This document shows, in pieces, positions 12,891 through 23,520 of a stretch of 64,000 nucleotides of DNA. The notes beneath the pieces are model-generated. The model saw nothing but the letters and a program-made list of their open reading frames with translations. It was not told the origin of the DNA and did no database searches. Source of the DNA: Paguma larvata (Eukaryota > Chordata > Mammalia > Carnivora > Viverridae). Every line of letters begins with the position of its first letter. Within the stretch, counting starts at the first letter, position 1. The stretch is from NCBI GenBank assembly GCA_030068075.1, contig CM057834.1, forward strand, positions 90,723,119-90,787,118, written 5' to 3'. The position numbers and the translations under genes were made by a program.

Positions 12891-13965
12891 TCACTTGAAC
12901 CTGAGGTCCCAGGCCTCACATCATTTCTAGATCCAACCACCATAATTTTCAAACCAGGAACCCAATGAAAATCACATTATGCCTCTACCCTCTTCTGGTT
13001 CTTCCTGCAGATGCCCAACCCAAAACTTGTATCCAGAAATATAAAAGAACTGCTCCCTCACTGCCATACACCAGCCTGAGAATCCCTAAGCATAGCCCCG
13101 CTGGATGCGTGTGCGCATGCGCACGCCCTCCCACACCCTGACCAGGACCCGCTCCTCCCTCACACCCTCTTACATCCGCTCGCACCACACAGGCCACTCA
13201 CACCTGTGGATGCTCTCCTCCCACATCTTCTCTCTCGCCCTCTTGTGCGCACACGTGCCAACAGTTCCTGCCACCAGGTGGGAAGCTGAATGGAATAGCC
13301 ATGGGCTGGGCAGTAAGTGACTGGGTAGGTCAGGGTAGAAAGGAGGGGCTCCTACGGAATGAAACAGGACACAGGTGGAAGAAACATGGGGGTGTGGGTA
13401 GGCAGGCGAGAGACAAAACTCCAGACAATCTCTGCCACATGAGAAGTTCTGTGATAGGTTCTGATTTTTGTAAAGAAGCCAGTAATTGCTTTACTATTTT
13501 TGGTATCAAAGGCTAAGGAAGGGCAAAAGTCTTGGTGGACCAAGGTTACTAGCATTGTGCTCTAACCCAACAGACAACATGGACCACAATTAAAGAGTAA
13601 CGCGTAGCAGATCAGCCTCAGAAGCAGAGTGAGGAGGGCACTGAAGTGAACCAGGAGACATGGTCTGGGCCCGTGATGTCTCCAGCTCCCCCGGGAACTG
13701 AGGACTGGCATCTCACCTCTCCAGACAATGACTTCCTCCATCACCAGACGAGGGACACAGTGGGAGCTCTGAGCCCTAGTGCTAACCTTTGAGGACCCAG
13801 GAACCTCAGCATTCATTCATTCCAACTTCTACATGAGGACAAGCGCTGTATTACTTTCACTTTGTAGAGGTACCATCAGTATTTTTACAAGATCCAAAGT
13901 GCCATGTTGGACTGGATGACAGAGGAGAGGGAAGTCTATGGGCAGGGAACAGCAGCTTTCAAAAA

Positions 13966-13983
13966 AAAAAAAAAAAAGGCAAC
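13966..13983 (+). repeat. Poly-A run
   Basis: A run of about 17 A's with no attached SINE or L1 body that I recognise. Confidence 0.6.
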
Positions 13984-14097
13984 CAAGCTAAACACACATT
14001 CTCTCTCTTCCCCTGTCCTCTCTCCCATGCCTTCTCTTCTTCTCCACTCTCTGGACACAGTCATGATGAAAAGTTGAGGCGCGGAGGTTCACGCAGT

Positions 14098-14250
14098 GTG
14101 GTATACATTAGACAACTGGACTTAGAGTCAAGTATGTATTGGCTAGTTAATATTTCTAAATTACTTAATCATCCTTGGTTGGCCTGCTCATGTATAAACT
14201 GGGTATAAACAGTGATCAAATGAGAGGATTACAATTACATGAAACACCAC
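14098..14250 (+). mobile_element. MIR-like ancient SINE
   Basis: GTGGTATACATTAGACAACTGGACTTAGAGTCAAG, a CAA/TAA stretch, then ACTGGGTATAAACAGTG and TGAGAGGATTA follow the order of the MIR core. Weakly conserved. Confidence 0.45.
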
Positions 14251-14630
14251 GACAGTAAAAATGCCCGCACAAAGCGTCCAAGTATCAGTTACAATCCCTT
14301 CTGTCCACACTAACCTTACTTTGAAAATGTTACGTATATACGCCCTTGTGTGTGTATGTATTCCATATACATACGCCCATCCAAATGATGTCACAGCTGG
14401 GACTGACAGGGCAGGGGGAGGGTCCCGGCTCTGCGGGCTTTTTAATTTTATCAACTGCATCTGTGGTTAGTGTAGGATTTTTCTTTTCTCTGTCCCCTCC
14501 CTAGACTCTACTGCCAGAGCTACCACTGCTGGATGAGACCTGTCAGTGCTCTCTTGCTGTTTCTTCTAGTTAGCCTTCGGCATTTCCCACAGTCTCATGC
14601 CTGCATCTACTTACCTGTGGGTGATGGGAC

Positions 14631-14648
14631 GGGGGGGGGGGGGGGGGG
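14631..14648 (+). repeat. G18 homopolymer
   Basis: Eighteen consecutive G's followed by CGG. It can form a G-quadruplex and is likely to be length-variable and error-prone in sequencing. Confidence 0.95.
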
Positions 14649-16066
14649 CGGATAAGGAGTATTTTTAGTTACAAAGTATCTGTTTTTATTTACCAGTAAG
14701 GATTACTTTGGTTAAAACAGTAGTTTCTGAAATTACTGGTATCTAGGAGTCCCAACCATACGAGTCGACGGCATGTATTAAAAAGAAAAAATTGAAAAAT
14801 ACCAGTATGCATTACGTGTAGAAGGGGTTAGTGCTATTTCATGAAACTTGTTTCAGTTCCATATGTACATATGTGAGTGTAGTGACCGTGATGTAAAATT
14901 AACTTCCAACGGTGGGTCACACACAATCAAAAAAAGTTTGAAAGCCCCTGGGATAAGGGCCAAGGAACAGACAGGAGTTTGAAAGGCCTAGTCCCTCCAC
15001 CAACTATTTTTCTATTCTGTGCTATTTCTTTCTGCGTCTTGCTGGTTTATCGCCCCTGACCCTAGTTAGGTTACCTGCCTGGCCCCGTGGCCACCCATCA
15101 GGTTCTCGTGAAGGAGTTCTACAGCTGATTGGCGGAGGAAGGCCCAAGAAGGTATTTCCATTCTCCACGGGGCACTCTACATTCCAGGACTCCCGTTGGG
15201 GAGTAGGGTCAGAAATACCTGGGTTTCCTAAAACCGCAGAACCAGGAATACAGCACTCCTTCCTTCAATGCTGAGAGCAGACGAGCTCCGCCTTGAGGCC
15301 TCGCAGCGACCACCTGAGGCTTTCCGAGAGAGCGAATTTACTCACTTTTGAACCCCCACGAAGTCTTTCACCGCTCACTCGGACACTTCCTTCCTGGTTA
15401 ATCAAGCTCAAGATTATTTTGGATAACCCTTTAATTCTCCAAACAAACCATAAAGAGTCTACCTGAGGAGACTTCTCCTCTAATCCGTCTCCAGCTTAAT
15501 CCCTCAGTCCTATCCTTTAATACTCCCGGCACTAATTCCTCAAAATGATGCTGCCAGAGCAAGTGAACTTGGCCGCTTGGAAAGTTACCCTGCCGGGAGT
15601 GACGGGGAGCGAGGGCGGGGAAGCAGAAAACCTGGAAGCTCAGTACGATCGGTTTCAGGAGTTCACCTGGGGGGCGTTTCTCCTCTTGATGGGGAAAAAA
15701 AGGGAAAAAAAACCCAAAAACCTTTCAGCCAAGCAAGAAAACAAAAGCCAGCGCGCGGTGGCCGCAAGCAGGATCCTGCAGCGTTGGAGAAGTGCAAACA
15801 CTGCTGGGGACCGGGCGAGGACCGCGGATCTGCCGGGAGGCCGCGCGGGACGGGAAGGAGAAGGGGGTCGGGGGGCGCCGCGAACAAAGCACCGCGTCCC
15901 GCGCCCAGACCTCGCGGGGGCAGTCTGCCCGCTCCGAGGGAGAGGGGCGGCGGGGTGGGGGGTGCAGGTGTGTGGGTGCGGGTGCGCGCGCAGCGAGCCC
16001 CTCCCCCGCCGCCCCCAAAGCCCCGGGGTGGGCGACCCTCTCTCCCGCCTCCGGAGCGGCTCTCAC

Positions 16067-16334
16067 CCGAGCGGGGGTCGAAGGTGACCACGAACACGGC
16101 CACCACCTGGTCCTCCTCCACGTCGCGCAGCTCCAGGCGCCCGGGCTGCAGCAGCACCTCGGAAGCGCCCAGCTCCTCCGGCCCCCGCCTCCTGGGCGGC
16201 TCCGCGGCCGGCCAGCCGCCCCCGCCGCTGCCCCAGCCCCGGCCTCCGGCCTGCGGCTCCGGGGCCTGCGGCGGGGAGACGGCGGGGCCCTCGGCCCAGC
16301 GCAGCAGCGGCGCCGCGTCTCCCCGCTCCACCAT
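16067..16334 (-). CDS. DENND11: DENND11 coding exon 1 (N-terminus)
   Basis: First coding exon of DENND11 (formerly KIAA1147/LCHN), a DENN-domain family protein. The minus-strand ATG at 16334-16332 lies in a good Kozak context (GCCATGG). It opens [20 protein letters not shown] and continues through a Gly/Pro/Ala-rich, probably disordered stretch (residues 20-55) into a compact hydrophobic segment (about 71-86, with [15 protein letters not shown]) that starts the DENN-type fold. The exon ends after 89 codons plus one base at a consensus donor, G|GTGAGA (16067/16066), so phase is 1. I recognise the protein from its close similarity to the human N-terminus. The rest of the gene lies to the left, outside the window. 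Neighbour WEE2 is divergently transcribed about 12.8 kb away, as in other mammals. Other frames across this GC-rich exon are open only because of base composition. Confidence 0.9.
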
Positions 16335-16458
16335 GGCGAAGCGAGGAGGAGCCGCGGGCGGCGAGGGGCGGGCGCAGGGGCGGGCTGCGGGAACTCCCCT
16401 CGCCGGGCCGGCCAGGCCGCCGCACAGCCCGAGGCCGCACCTGCCCCGCGCCGCCCCG

Positions 16459-16487
16459 CCCGCCGCCGCCGCCGCCGCCGCCGCCAA
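16459..16487 (-). repeat. (CGG)n trinucleotide repeat upstream of DENND11 ATG
   Basis: About eight uninterrupted CCG units on the plus strand (CGG/GCG on the DENND11 sense strand) lie 125-150 bases upstream of the DENND11 start codon, in the 5'UTR or core promoter. Read in the DENND11 frame the repeat would encode alanines and the frame stays open to the ATG. Confidence 0.85.
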
Positions 16488-16687
16488 CCTCCCGCCGGGG
16501 CCGGCGCTCCGATCCAGCCCGAGAAGGCGTCCTCCCCGCCGGCTTCGCCCAACTGCGTGCCTGGCTGGGATTCACGGATGCATGTGTGTGCCCGTGCACA
16601 GGAAACGTCTGGCGGCATGGACGCGCATCCACCTGGATCCGTCCACCTGTGCTGGGGTGAGGTGCCTTCTCACCTAGAAGTCTATCA

Positions 16688-17455
16688 GATAACTGTACCA
16701 CCGTGAATTTTTTTACGCCATCATTATTTTTGTAATTTCCCTAGTCCTATGGACCACGATAGAAATGTGTTACATAACCCTGCAAGTGTGGCTAAAGCCT
16801 GCGCTGGGCTGGGAAGTGAAGCGGGAGAGGCGGCCTTGGCCGCCCTGGTGTTATTTGGACTTTGGATGTGGCCTGGCCTCCTGGAGCTGTGGACCTGAGT
16901 TGTCCGGCCTGAGGCAGTTGTGTGTGCGGAACCCAGTGCCCTTGAATGAGCTGGATAGTGCCTGGCCCCGGCCTTCACCGGACCTGCTTGGGGCTCATCC
17001 ATTTCAGTGACTAAATCTCCACAGAAGGTGGCGGATGGTCATTGACTTGCCCTTGGGCTCGAGAAGGGGAGGTTACGCTAAATATATAAATGATGAAAGC
17101 AGTCCCCTTCTGTAGGCTAAATGCTGCATAAATAGATTACGGTTATGTCATAGGTTTTGGCTTGGAAGCAGCAGCCCTGGGCAGTCATTAGCTCCTTGGG
17201 AAGAAGGGTTAAATGATATCCTCATTGTATCTCTGGCACGTAGGATATGCTTCTTCATCAACACCCCTGAGTGACACCCCATCCACTGGGTCCTTCTGAG
17301 AACAGGCAAACTGCCGGGCCTTCCTGAACCTTGGGGGAATCTGGTGTCTGAACAAGCCTCTTCTCATTCTTTCTTATTTTAACGACTATTCCTATTTCTT
17401 ATTCCCACCTCTTCTAATTGCTTAGGCACCAGATGTGGCCGAGGGTTGAGACATT
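16688..17455. other. Intergenic flank of the DENND11 promoter
   Basis: GC content falls quickly after 16700. No exon or transposon recognised. Confidence 0.5.
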
Positions 17456-17471
17456 AAAAATATTATTTCTA

Positions 17472-17692
17472 GGGGCGCCTGGGTGGCTCAGTTGGTTAAG
17501 CTTCCGACTTCGGCTCAGGTCATGATCTCACAGCTTGTGAGTTCCGCCCCGCGTCAGGCTCTGTGCTGACAGCTCAGAGCCTGGAGCCTGCTTTGGATTC
17601 TGGTCTCCCTCTCTCTCTGTCTCTCCTGCTTGCACTCTGTCTCTCTCTCTCAAAAATAAACATCAAAAAAATTTTTTTTGAAAAAAAAAGAA
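17472..17692 (+). mobile_element. CAN-SINE with perfect 16-base target duplication
   Basis: Near-consensus sense copy. The direct repeat AAAAATATTATTTCTA occurs at 17456-17471 and 17693-17708. Confidence 0.96.
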
Positions 17693-18410
17693 AAAAATAT
17701 TATTTCTAAACATACAAGTGGAGGTTCATAGAAAATCCTCAATTTCCAAAGCTATCAACTTTAGTTCTGACTTTTCTCTTTCTCCCCTAAGGGACTTCTT
17801 TTTCCTGATCTTTTGTGTAAACCCCACCCAGAACCCCCTAGTTTAATACCTTCAAGTTGTGTATGTACCAAGAAATAAATTCATAATCTCCATCCCATAC
17901 ATATTCATATATATATATATCCTTTGTATAATTTGCTATATAAACAGAAGACTAAAATGTCCAAACCTTAAACCTAGAGGCTTTCCCACACTTCGTTCAT
18001 GTATGTGTCCTAGTTCACCAGCCACCATGTCTATCTGCAGATTCCTAGTGTCTCGCATAACAGGTGCACAACAAGCATTTGTCAACTAAGCAGATGAATA
18101 AAAGTAGAGACTTAACACCTCCGTACAACTGGCCCCCTGCCAGGCTTAACCTAGTATCTTGCACATAACACATGCTCAAAAATCGTAATGATGGTGATGA
18201 CAGACCTCTTAACACACATTCACAGTCTGCAAGGGCTCTGCATCTGACTATCAGATTTATCTTCTATGTATCTCCTGACCTTCACGAAATGATAGGAAAA
18301 TAAACTAATTAAATTTAGCTATTAGAATAGCTCTGGTGGGAAAGGTGCATGAAGGGCAAGAAGAAATGAAGGGCAGTCACATTCGGGGCCCCTGGGATGA
18401 TGTTATATTT

Positions 18411-18635
18411 AAAAAATTTTTTTACATTTATTTAGTTTTGAGAGAGAAAGACAGTGTGCATGCTTGCAAAAGCAGGGGAGGGGCAGAGAGAGAAGGAGAT
18501 AGAATCCCAAGCAGGTTCCAGGCTCTGAGCAAGCTGTCAGCACAGAGCCCGACATGGGACTCGAACCCACAATCTGCGAGATCATGAGCTGAACTGAAGT
18601 CAGATGGTCAACCTACTGAGCCACCCAGGTGCCCC
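18411..18635 (-). mobile_element. CAN-SINE (left arm of an inverted pair)
   Basis: Antisense copy ending GCCACCCAGGTGCCCC, with target duplication TGATGTTATATTT (18398-18410 and 18639-18651). Its head faces the head of the next SINE. Confidence 0.94.
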
Positions 18636-18659
18636 AGTTGATGTTATATTTTAAAATGA

Positions 18660-18887
18660 GGGGCGCCTGGGTGGCTCAGTTGGTTAAGCAGCTGACTTCA
18701 GCTCAGGTCATGATCTCGGCACAGTCTGTGAGTTTGAGCCCTGCGTCGGGCTCTGTGCTGATGTCTCGGAGCCTGGATCCTGCTTCAGATTCTGTGTCTC
18801 CCTCTCTCTCTGCCCCTCCCCTGCTCATGCTCTGTCTCTATGTTTCTCAAAAATAAATAAATGTTAAAAAGTTTTAAAAAAATAAAG
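18660..18887 (+). mobile_element. CAN-SINE (right arm of an inverted pair)
   Basis: Sense copy starting GGGGCGCCTGGGTGGC, flanked by TAAAATGA at 18652-18659 and 18888-18895. It lies 24 bases from the previous, oppositely oriented SINE. Confidence 0.94.
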
Positions 18888-19509
18888 TAAAATGAGTTCC
18901 CCTGGAATGCCATATATCTAAATTTTAAAATAAAATTATTTTAATTTCCCAGATATCAAACATATCTACATTATAGATCTATAAGATATAAAACATGTAA
19001 CGTATATAAAATACAGTATATAAAAGAGATTTTGATCTATAATCTCACCACTGAGTTGGCCACTGTTAAGATTTTGCTTATCTTATTTCACTGGTTCTGG
19101 GGTGCAGCTTCTCACTTGCTAGCATTGCTATGGTGACTCGTCATTGCTGCCAACCCCACCGAGATCCAGTTCTCACAGAGGAGATTTGTGTTTACTTTTG
19201 TCAGCCATCTGGAGGCACTGCCGACCCGAGACTACTTTGAGTTAAGTCCTCTGCTTGGGGTTCTTTGGACCGTGCAGGTAGTGTAAATTCAAAATGCAAG
19301 CTAGCGCAAACACCGGCTTACTGTGCAAATTCTTGGGCGATGTGTTTTTCTTCCCTCCAGCCAATGACACAGTAGAGACCAAGTTTCCCTGCTGGCCTTG
19401 TCCGCCACACATGTATATGGGGTATCATGCTAGACTCCTCATCTGGGGCATTTTAAAATTCTTAGTGGCATGTAAAAATAATGCCATATCTTAAAAGACA
19501 TGATAAAAG

Positions 19510-19700
19510 GAAAAGTTTTCTATGTTTATGTTGAAATCATACCATGTGTATTTTTTTCTAAATGTCAGACCGTGAACATTTTCCTATTAGCAACTTTTTG
19601 TATGCATCATTTTAATGGTTCCCATTGTATGTATGTTTGAAAATTTACTTAACCATTTTCTCCTTGTTGGACAATCAAACCCTCCCCTTTGCGTTGTACC
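19510..19700 (-). mobile_element. Ancient L1 fragment (antisense)
   Basis: The stretch TTTTAATGGTTCCCATTGTATG followed by TTACTTAACCATTTTCTCC and GTTGGACAATC follows the antisense L1 ORF2 3' end, heavily diverged. Confidence 0.4.
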
Positions 19701-20084
19701 TAAAGTGTTGGCCAAATTTCACTCTGAACTAACACTACCTATTATATGCGAGTTCTGCACCCAGTACCTGGGCAGCTATGAAGAAGGCAGATACCTCTTC
19801 TCATCAGGCTGATAGGCTGGCAGGGAAGGAAGCTATTAGGCAAGAAATGAAATATAGAAGAAGGAGTGACTGGGCAGGTACGATCAGCTTTTTGGGTTGC
19901 TATGTACGACAGTTGCCAGAGGCAGCAATATTGGGTTAAAATGTATTTGTGTTTTTAAGGTTCTTGATAATACTGCCAAATTGTTGATTCACGGGTATAT
20001 AAGGGTATCCATTTCATTTTTGTTGCAATTAGATATTGGCGTTTAAAGTACTCTTTGCCAATTTGTCAGATGAACATGGCACTT

Positions 20085-20225
20085 TTAATTTAATAAATTA
20101 AATAAAAGTTTATTTTATTTTTATTTAATAAAGTTATATTATTTATATATATAAATCTATATTATATTTATATATAATAAAGTTTATTATTAATAAAATA
20201 AATAAAAGTTTATTTATTTATTTCG
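20085..20225 (+). repeat. AT-rich low-complexity block
   Basis: Almost pure A/T with recurring AAATAAAAGTTTATTT and TATATATA units, partly the expanded tail of the adjacent SINE. Confidence 0.85.
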
Positions 20226-20354
20226 AGAGGGTGGGGGGCAAAGAGAGAGGGGGAGAGAGAATTCCAGGCAGGCTCCAAACTGTCAGTGCAGAGCCTGATA
20301 TGGGGTTCAAACTCACAAACCATGAGATCATGGCCTGAGCCACCCAGGTGCCCC
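20207..20354 (-). mobile_element. CAN-SINE, internally deleted
   Basis: Antisense: TTTATTTATTTCGAGAGGG, CAGGCTCCAAACTGTCAGTG, ending GAGCCACCCAGGTGCCCC. The segment between GATCATG and the head is shortened. Confidence 0.88.
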
Positions 20355-20399
20355 TTGGCATTTTGTTTTTAAGTTAACATTTTGCGACTAAATCTAATC

Positions 20400-21040
20400 A
20401 TGTTCTCAAAATATATATTTGTGATTTGTGGTTCCTCTTCAGTGTATTGTCTGTTTGTGATGCCTTTTCCTCCCTTCTGGGGTCTCCATGCTCTTGTTAT
20501 CAATTTACACAAGTTTTTTAGACAGTAATATTAATCTTTTAATTGGCATAATTTTTATTAATATTATTTACAATTTATTGTGTGATTTCAATGCTGCTTA
20601 ATTGCTTTATGAAATTTAGAAGTTCTAAATCTTATGTTGTCAAATTTATCAGTTCTTTTGTAATTTCTTATGTTGCTTTGACATTTAGAAAGTTGGTCCC
20701 CAACCAGAAATTTTATCAATATTCACTTTTATTCTTTTAGTTATTTATATGTTGGTTTTCCACTTTTGATTTCCTAATCTAATCCATGTTTATACTGATG
20801 TGCGATATGAGGTGAGAGTCTAAAATTTTTATTGAATAGTTAATCAATAATTGCTACACCACTTACTGAATAATTCTTTCAATTCCTATGATTTATAATT
20901 CCACTTGAAATTACAATATTAAATTCCTGATATTTATTAATTTATGTATTCTTCACCATTTTTACAAGTGTTTTAAGTGTTCATTTTTTGAGAGAGATAG
21001 GGTTCCCTACCCTTTTAAAAAAATCTTCAGCTATTTCTTT
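20400..21040 (-). mobile_element. Probable ancient L1 (antisense), AT-rich
   Basis: A long AT-rich stretch with phrases matching antisense 5'/ORF regions of old L1s (for example TGGTTTTCCACTTTTGATTTCC and CACCACTTACTGAATAATTC). No open frame, boundaries approximate. Confidence 0.4.
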
Positions 21041-21470
21041 TGTTTTATTATTTACATCCAAGTTAGTTAGCATATAGTGCAACAATGATTTCAGGAGTAG
21101 ATTCCTTAATGCCCCTTACCCATTTAGCCCATCCCCCTCCCAAAACCCCTTTAGTACCCCTCTGTTTGTTCTCCATATTTAAAAGAGTCTCTTGGGGCAC
21201 CTGGGTGGCTCAGTGGGTTAAGCGGCCGACTTCAGCTCAGGTCATGTTCTCACAGTCTGTGGGTTTGAGCCCCACATCGGGCTCTGTACTGACGGCTCAT
21301 CAGAGCCTGGAGTCTGCTTCAGATTCTGTGTCTCCCTCTCTCTCTGCCCTTCTCTTGCTCACGCTGTCTCTGTGTCTCTCAAAAATAAAATAAAAACATT
21401 AAAGAAAAAAAATTTAAAAGAGTCTCTTATGTTTTTGTCCCCCTCCCTGTTTTTACATTATTTTTAATCT
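21041..21470 (-). mobile_element. L1 3'UTR fragment split by a SINE
   Basis: ACATCCAAGTTAGTTAGCAT, ATAGTGCAACAATGATTTCA and the C-rich CCCATCCCCCTCCCAAAACC stretch are the antisense 3' end of a carnivore L1. The same text recurs in the L1 at 35.3 kb. The L1 is interrupted by the SINE at 21194-21412. Confidence 0.75.
21194..21412 (+). mobile_element. CAN-SINE inserted into L1
   Basis: Sense copy. A perfect 16-base target duplication TTTAAAAGAGTCTCTT lies at 21178-21193 and 21413-21428. Confidence 0.96.
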
Positions 21471-22329
21471 TCAGCTATTTCTTTGACAGTTATTTTCCCA
21501 TGTGAAAATTAGTTAAAATAATTTTATCCAGTTTCAAAAACAAAAAAACAAAAAAAGCCTGTGAGCTTTTTCATTCAAACTGCCTGAGAATTACATATTT
21601 ACTGGAGAAGAACCAATGTCTGTATATAACTAAGCCATTTTATTCTGTCTTCGAGGAATAGTCTTCCACCCACGTAAGGAACAGGTTACACTACCTCCAT
21701 GATCAAACTGCATAGTTAGTTGACCAGGGCGAATACTAGTGGTCCAGACAAGAGTCCAGACTGTGGGACAAGCCGAGGTGTAACAGGCTGAAATGAAGAA
21801 TGTGAATAAAGGGCTTGAAAAAAAATAACCTTCCAAATGGTCTAAGGAATTTCTGTACCCTTATCTGTCCCGTGAACTTAAGTCCCACCTATCCTGAGGA
21901 CCCAGAGCTCAGGGCATCCAGAGACATCCTGGGGAATCTGATCTGTTTCAAACTCCTGCCTTCTTGACATCTACTGTATACATTTGACCATATTAGCTAC
22001 CTGTCAGCCCCGCCTGCACTGCTTCCTTGCAGATCACCTGTGCTGCAGGCACACAGTGGTTTGACTCAAGCTGAAAGCACAATAAATCATGTACTACATA
22101 GGCTGAGCTCAGGTTGAGGCAGAAATGGTTAGGGATTAATAAAATGAATAGATAGTCAAAATTACTAAGTTATTTAAAATCAACACATTCTTCCCTTTTA
22201 GGCCTCTGGAATTTGCAATGGAGTTGGACACTTAAAATCTGAAACCTCATAAGACGTATTCATTCGGCAATAGTGCCCACCATGAGGATAGGTAGAATGC
22301 GTGGCCCGCACCTTGATTCAGAGCACCTG

Positions 22330-23245
22330 CTGGGCACCACACCCTGTTCGGGGTAATTGGAAACATCAAGCGAGAGAGTTAAACCCCTGTCGTGATGGCA
22401 TTTGGATTCTGTTGGGAGTCGGATGGGGAGACAAGATGTTTAAAATGAACCATTAAAAAAAGTAAAGTAAAATGCACCATTAAATGTATAAATATGATGT
22501 AGTGATAAGTGTGAAGAAGCATGAAACAGGTTAAGAAGTCAGAGAATAGATGGTGGGAGCTCCATGGGTTGTCAAGGAAGCCTCTCTGACAAGTGACCTT
22601 TGGACAGACTCCCAGAGGAAGCCAGGGGCTGACTGAGACACGTGGGGAAAGATTTCGGTGTCTGGAGGAACAGTGAGGAGTCGAGCCAGACAGGTTGTGG
22701 GGCGGGTCCTCTGGCCCCGTGGGCCTCAGCGCAGGGGCTGGCTCCGTCTTCTTCGTGAGATGGGAGGCCCTGGAGGATGTGAGTGCAGGACCCTTTCAGA
22801 AGGCCCCCTTGGCTACTGTTGCAGAATGGACTGAAGTGAGGCCAGCGGGAAAGCAGGGGGTGCCAGTAGAGGCCAGGGGAACTGAAAGATTTCTCCTAGA
22901 CTGGATGCTGGGGCGCAGAGAGAGTGGCCAGTGATTACAGAGAAAGGAGAAAGCTGTGGGAGGAGCAGGTTCAGTTGGAGAGGTCGGGAGTGCGGGTTTG
23001 GCCGCCTTAAGACGGAGGCGCCCTATTGGACTTCCAGAGGGAGGCTGGATTAGGCAGCAGCAGAGCAGAGGTTCAGGGGAGAGGTCGTGATGTAGGTGTA
23101 CACTCGGGGGTCACTGGGTTGTGGAGGGCTTACAGCCGTGGGCTGCGTGCTATTCCAAGAAGTGAGTATGCAAAAAGAAAAAAGTGGGGGAGACTGAGCC
23201 AGGGGACCTGCAGAGTTCAGAGGTCAGGAGATGCAGAGGAGTGGG
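22330..23245 (+). repeat. Probable ancient interspersed repeat, family not assigned
   Basis: Phrases such as GGAAGCCTCTCTGACAAGTG, CAGACTCCCAGAGGAAG, AACAGTGAGGAGTCGAGCC and GAGAGGTCGTGATGTAGG follow an order I recognise from a widespread mammalian repeat. Similar wording occurs at 30.9-31.5 kb and 33.8-34.2 kb. The open frames here are not convincing genes. Confidence 0.4.
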
Positions 23246-23310
23246 CAGAGTGATTGAAGCACCTTATGGACCAGTTAAAAAATATATATATATATATAAT
23301 TTTCATTAAA

Positions 23311-23520
23311 ATTTTATTTATTTATTTATTTATTTATTTATTTTATTTATTTTAGAGACGGAGAGAGTACGAGCAGGGGAGGGAGGAAGTGAGGGAATTC
23401 CAAGCAGGCTCCATGCCCAGTGTGGAGCCCAATGCAGGGCTCAATCCCAGGACTCCGGGATCATGACCCGAGCCAAAATCGAGAGTGGGATCCTAAACTG
23501 ACGGAGCCACCCAGGAGCTT
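23311..23520 (-). mobile_element. Diverged CAN-SINE
   Basis: (TTTA)n-rich tail, GAGACGGAGAGAGTACGAGC, CAAGCAGGCTCCATGCCCAG, degraded head GGAGCCACCCAGGAGCTT. A (TA)n run precedes it at 23281-23300. Confidence 0.82.

Larger units (their letters stand above)
1..16066 (-). other. DENND11: DENND11 intron 1 (partial)
   Basis: All sequence left of the exon 1 donor should be the first intron of DENND11, read on the minus strand, because no further DENND11 exon is recognisable here. It is filled with CAN-SINEs, an L1 (6.47-8.54 kb), older relics, a purine-rich minisatellite and a poly-G run. Intron status is inferred from the donor and the gene's known first-exon structure. No alternative exon could be supported. 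Confidence 0.75.
15820..16560. promoter_or_regulatory. DENND11: CpG island / DENND11 promoter
   Basis: A sharply delimited GC-rich, CpG-dense block surrounds DENND11 exon 1 while the flanks are ordinary AT-balanced sequence. It includes many GGGCGG/CCCGCC boxes, no TATA box near the start codon and a trinucleotide CCG run at 16459-16485. This is the expected architecture of a housekeeping promoter. The transcription start cannot be fixed from sequence, but it should lie upstream (higher coordinates) of 16334. Confidence 0.85.

Noticed and set aside
12425..12952. 175-codon Ser/Leu/Thr-rich frame
   Set aside because: It is the complement of the GA minisatellite; length reflects the repeat's lack of stops.
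15545..16706. Several frames of 180-366 codons on both strands over the CpG island
   Set aside because: GC-rich sequence has few stops. Only the minus-strand frame from 16334 matches a known protein (DENND11).
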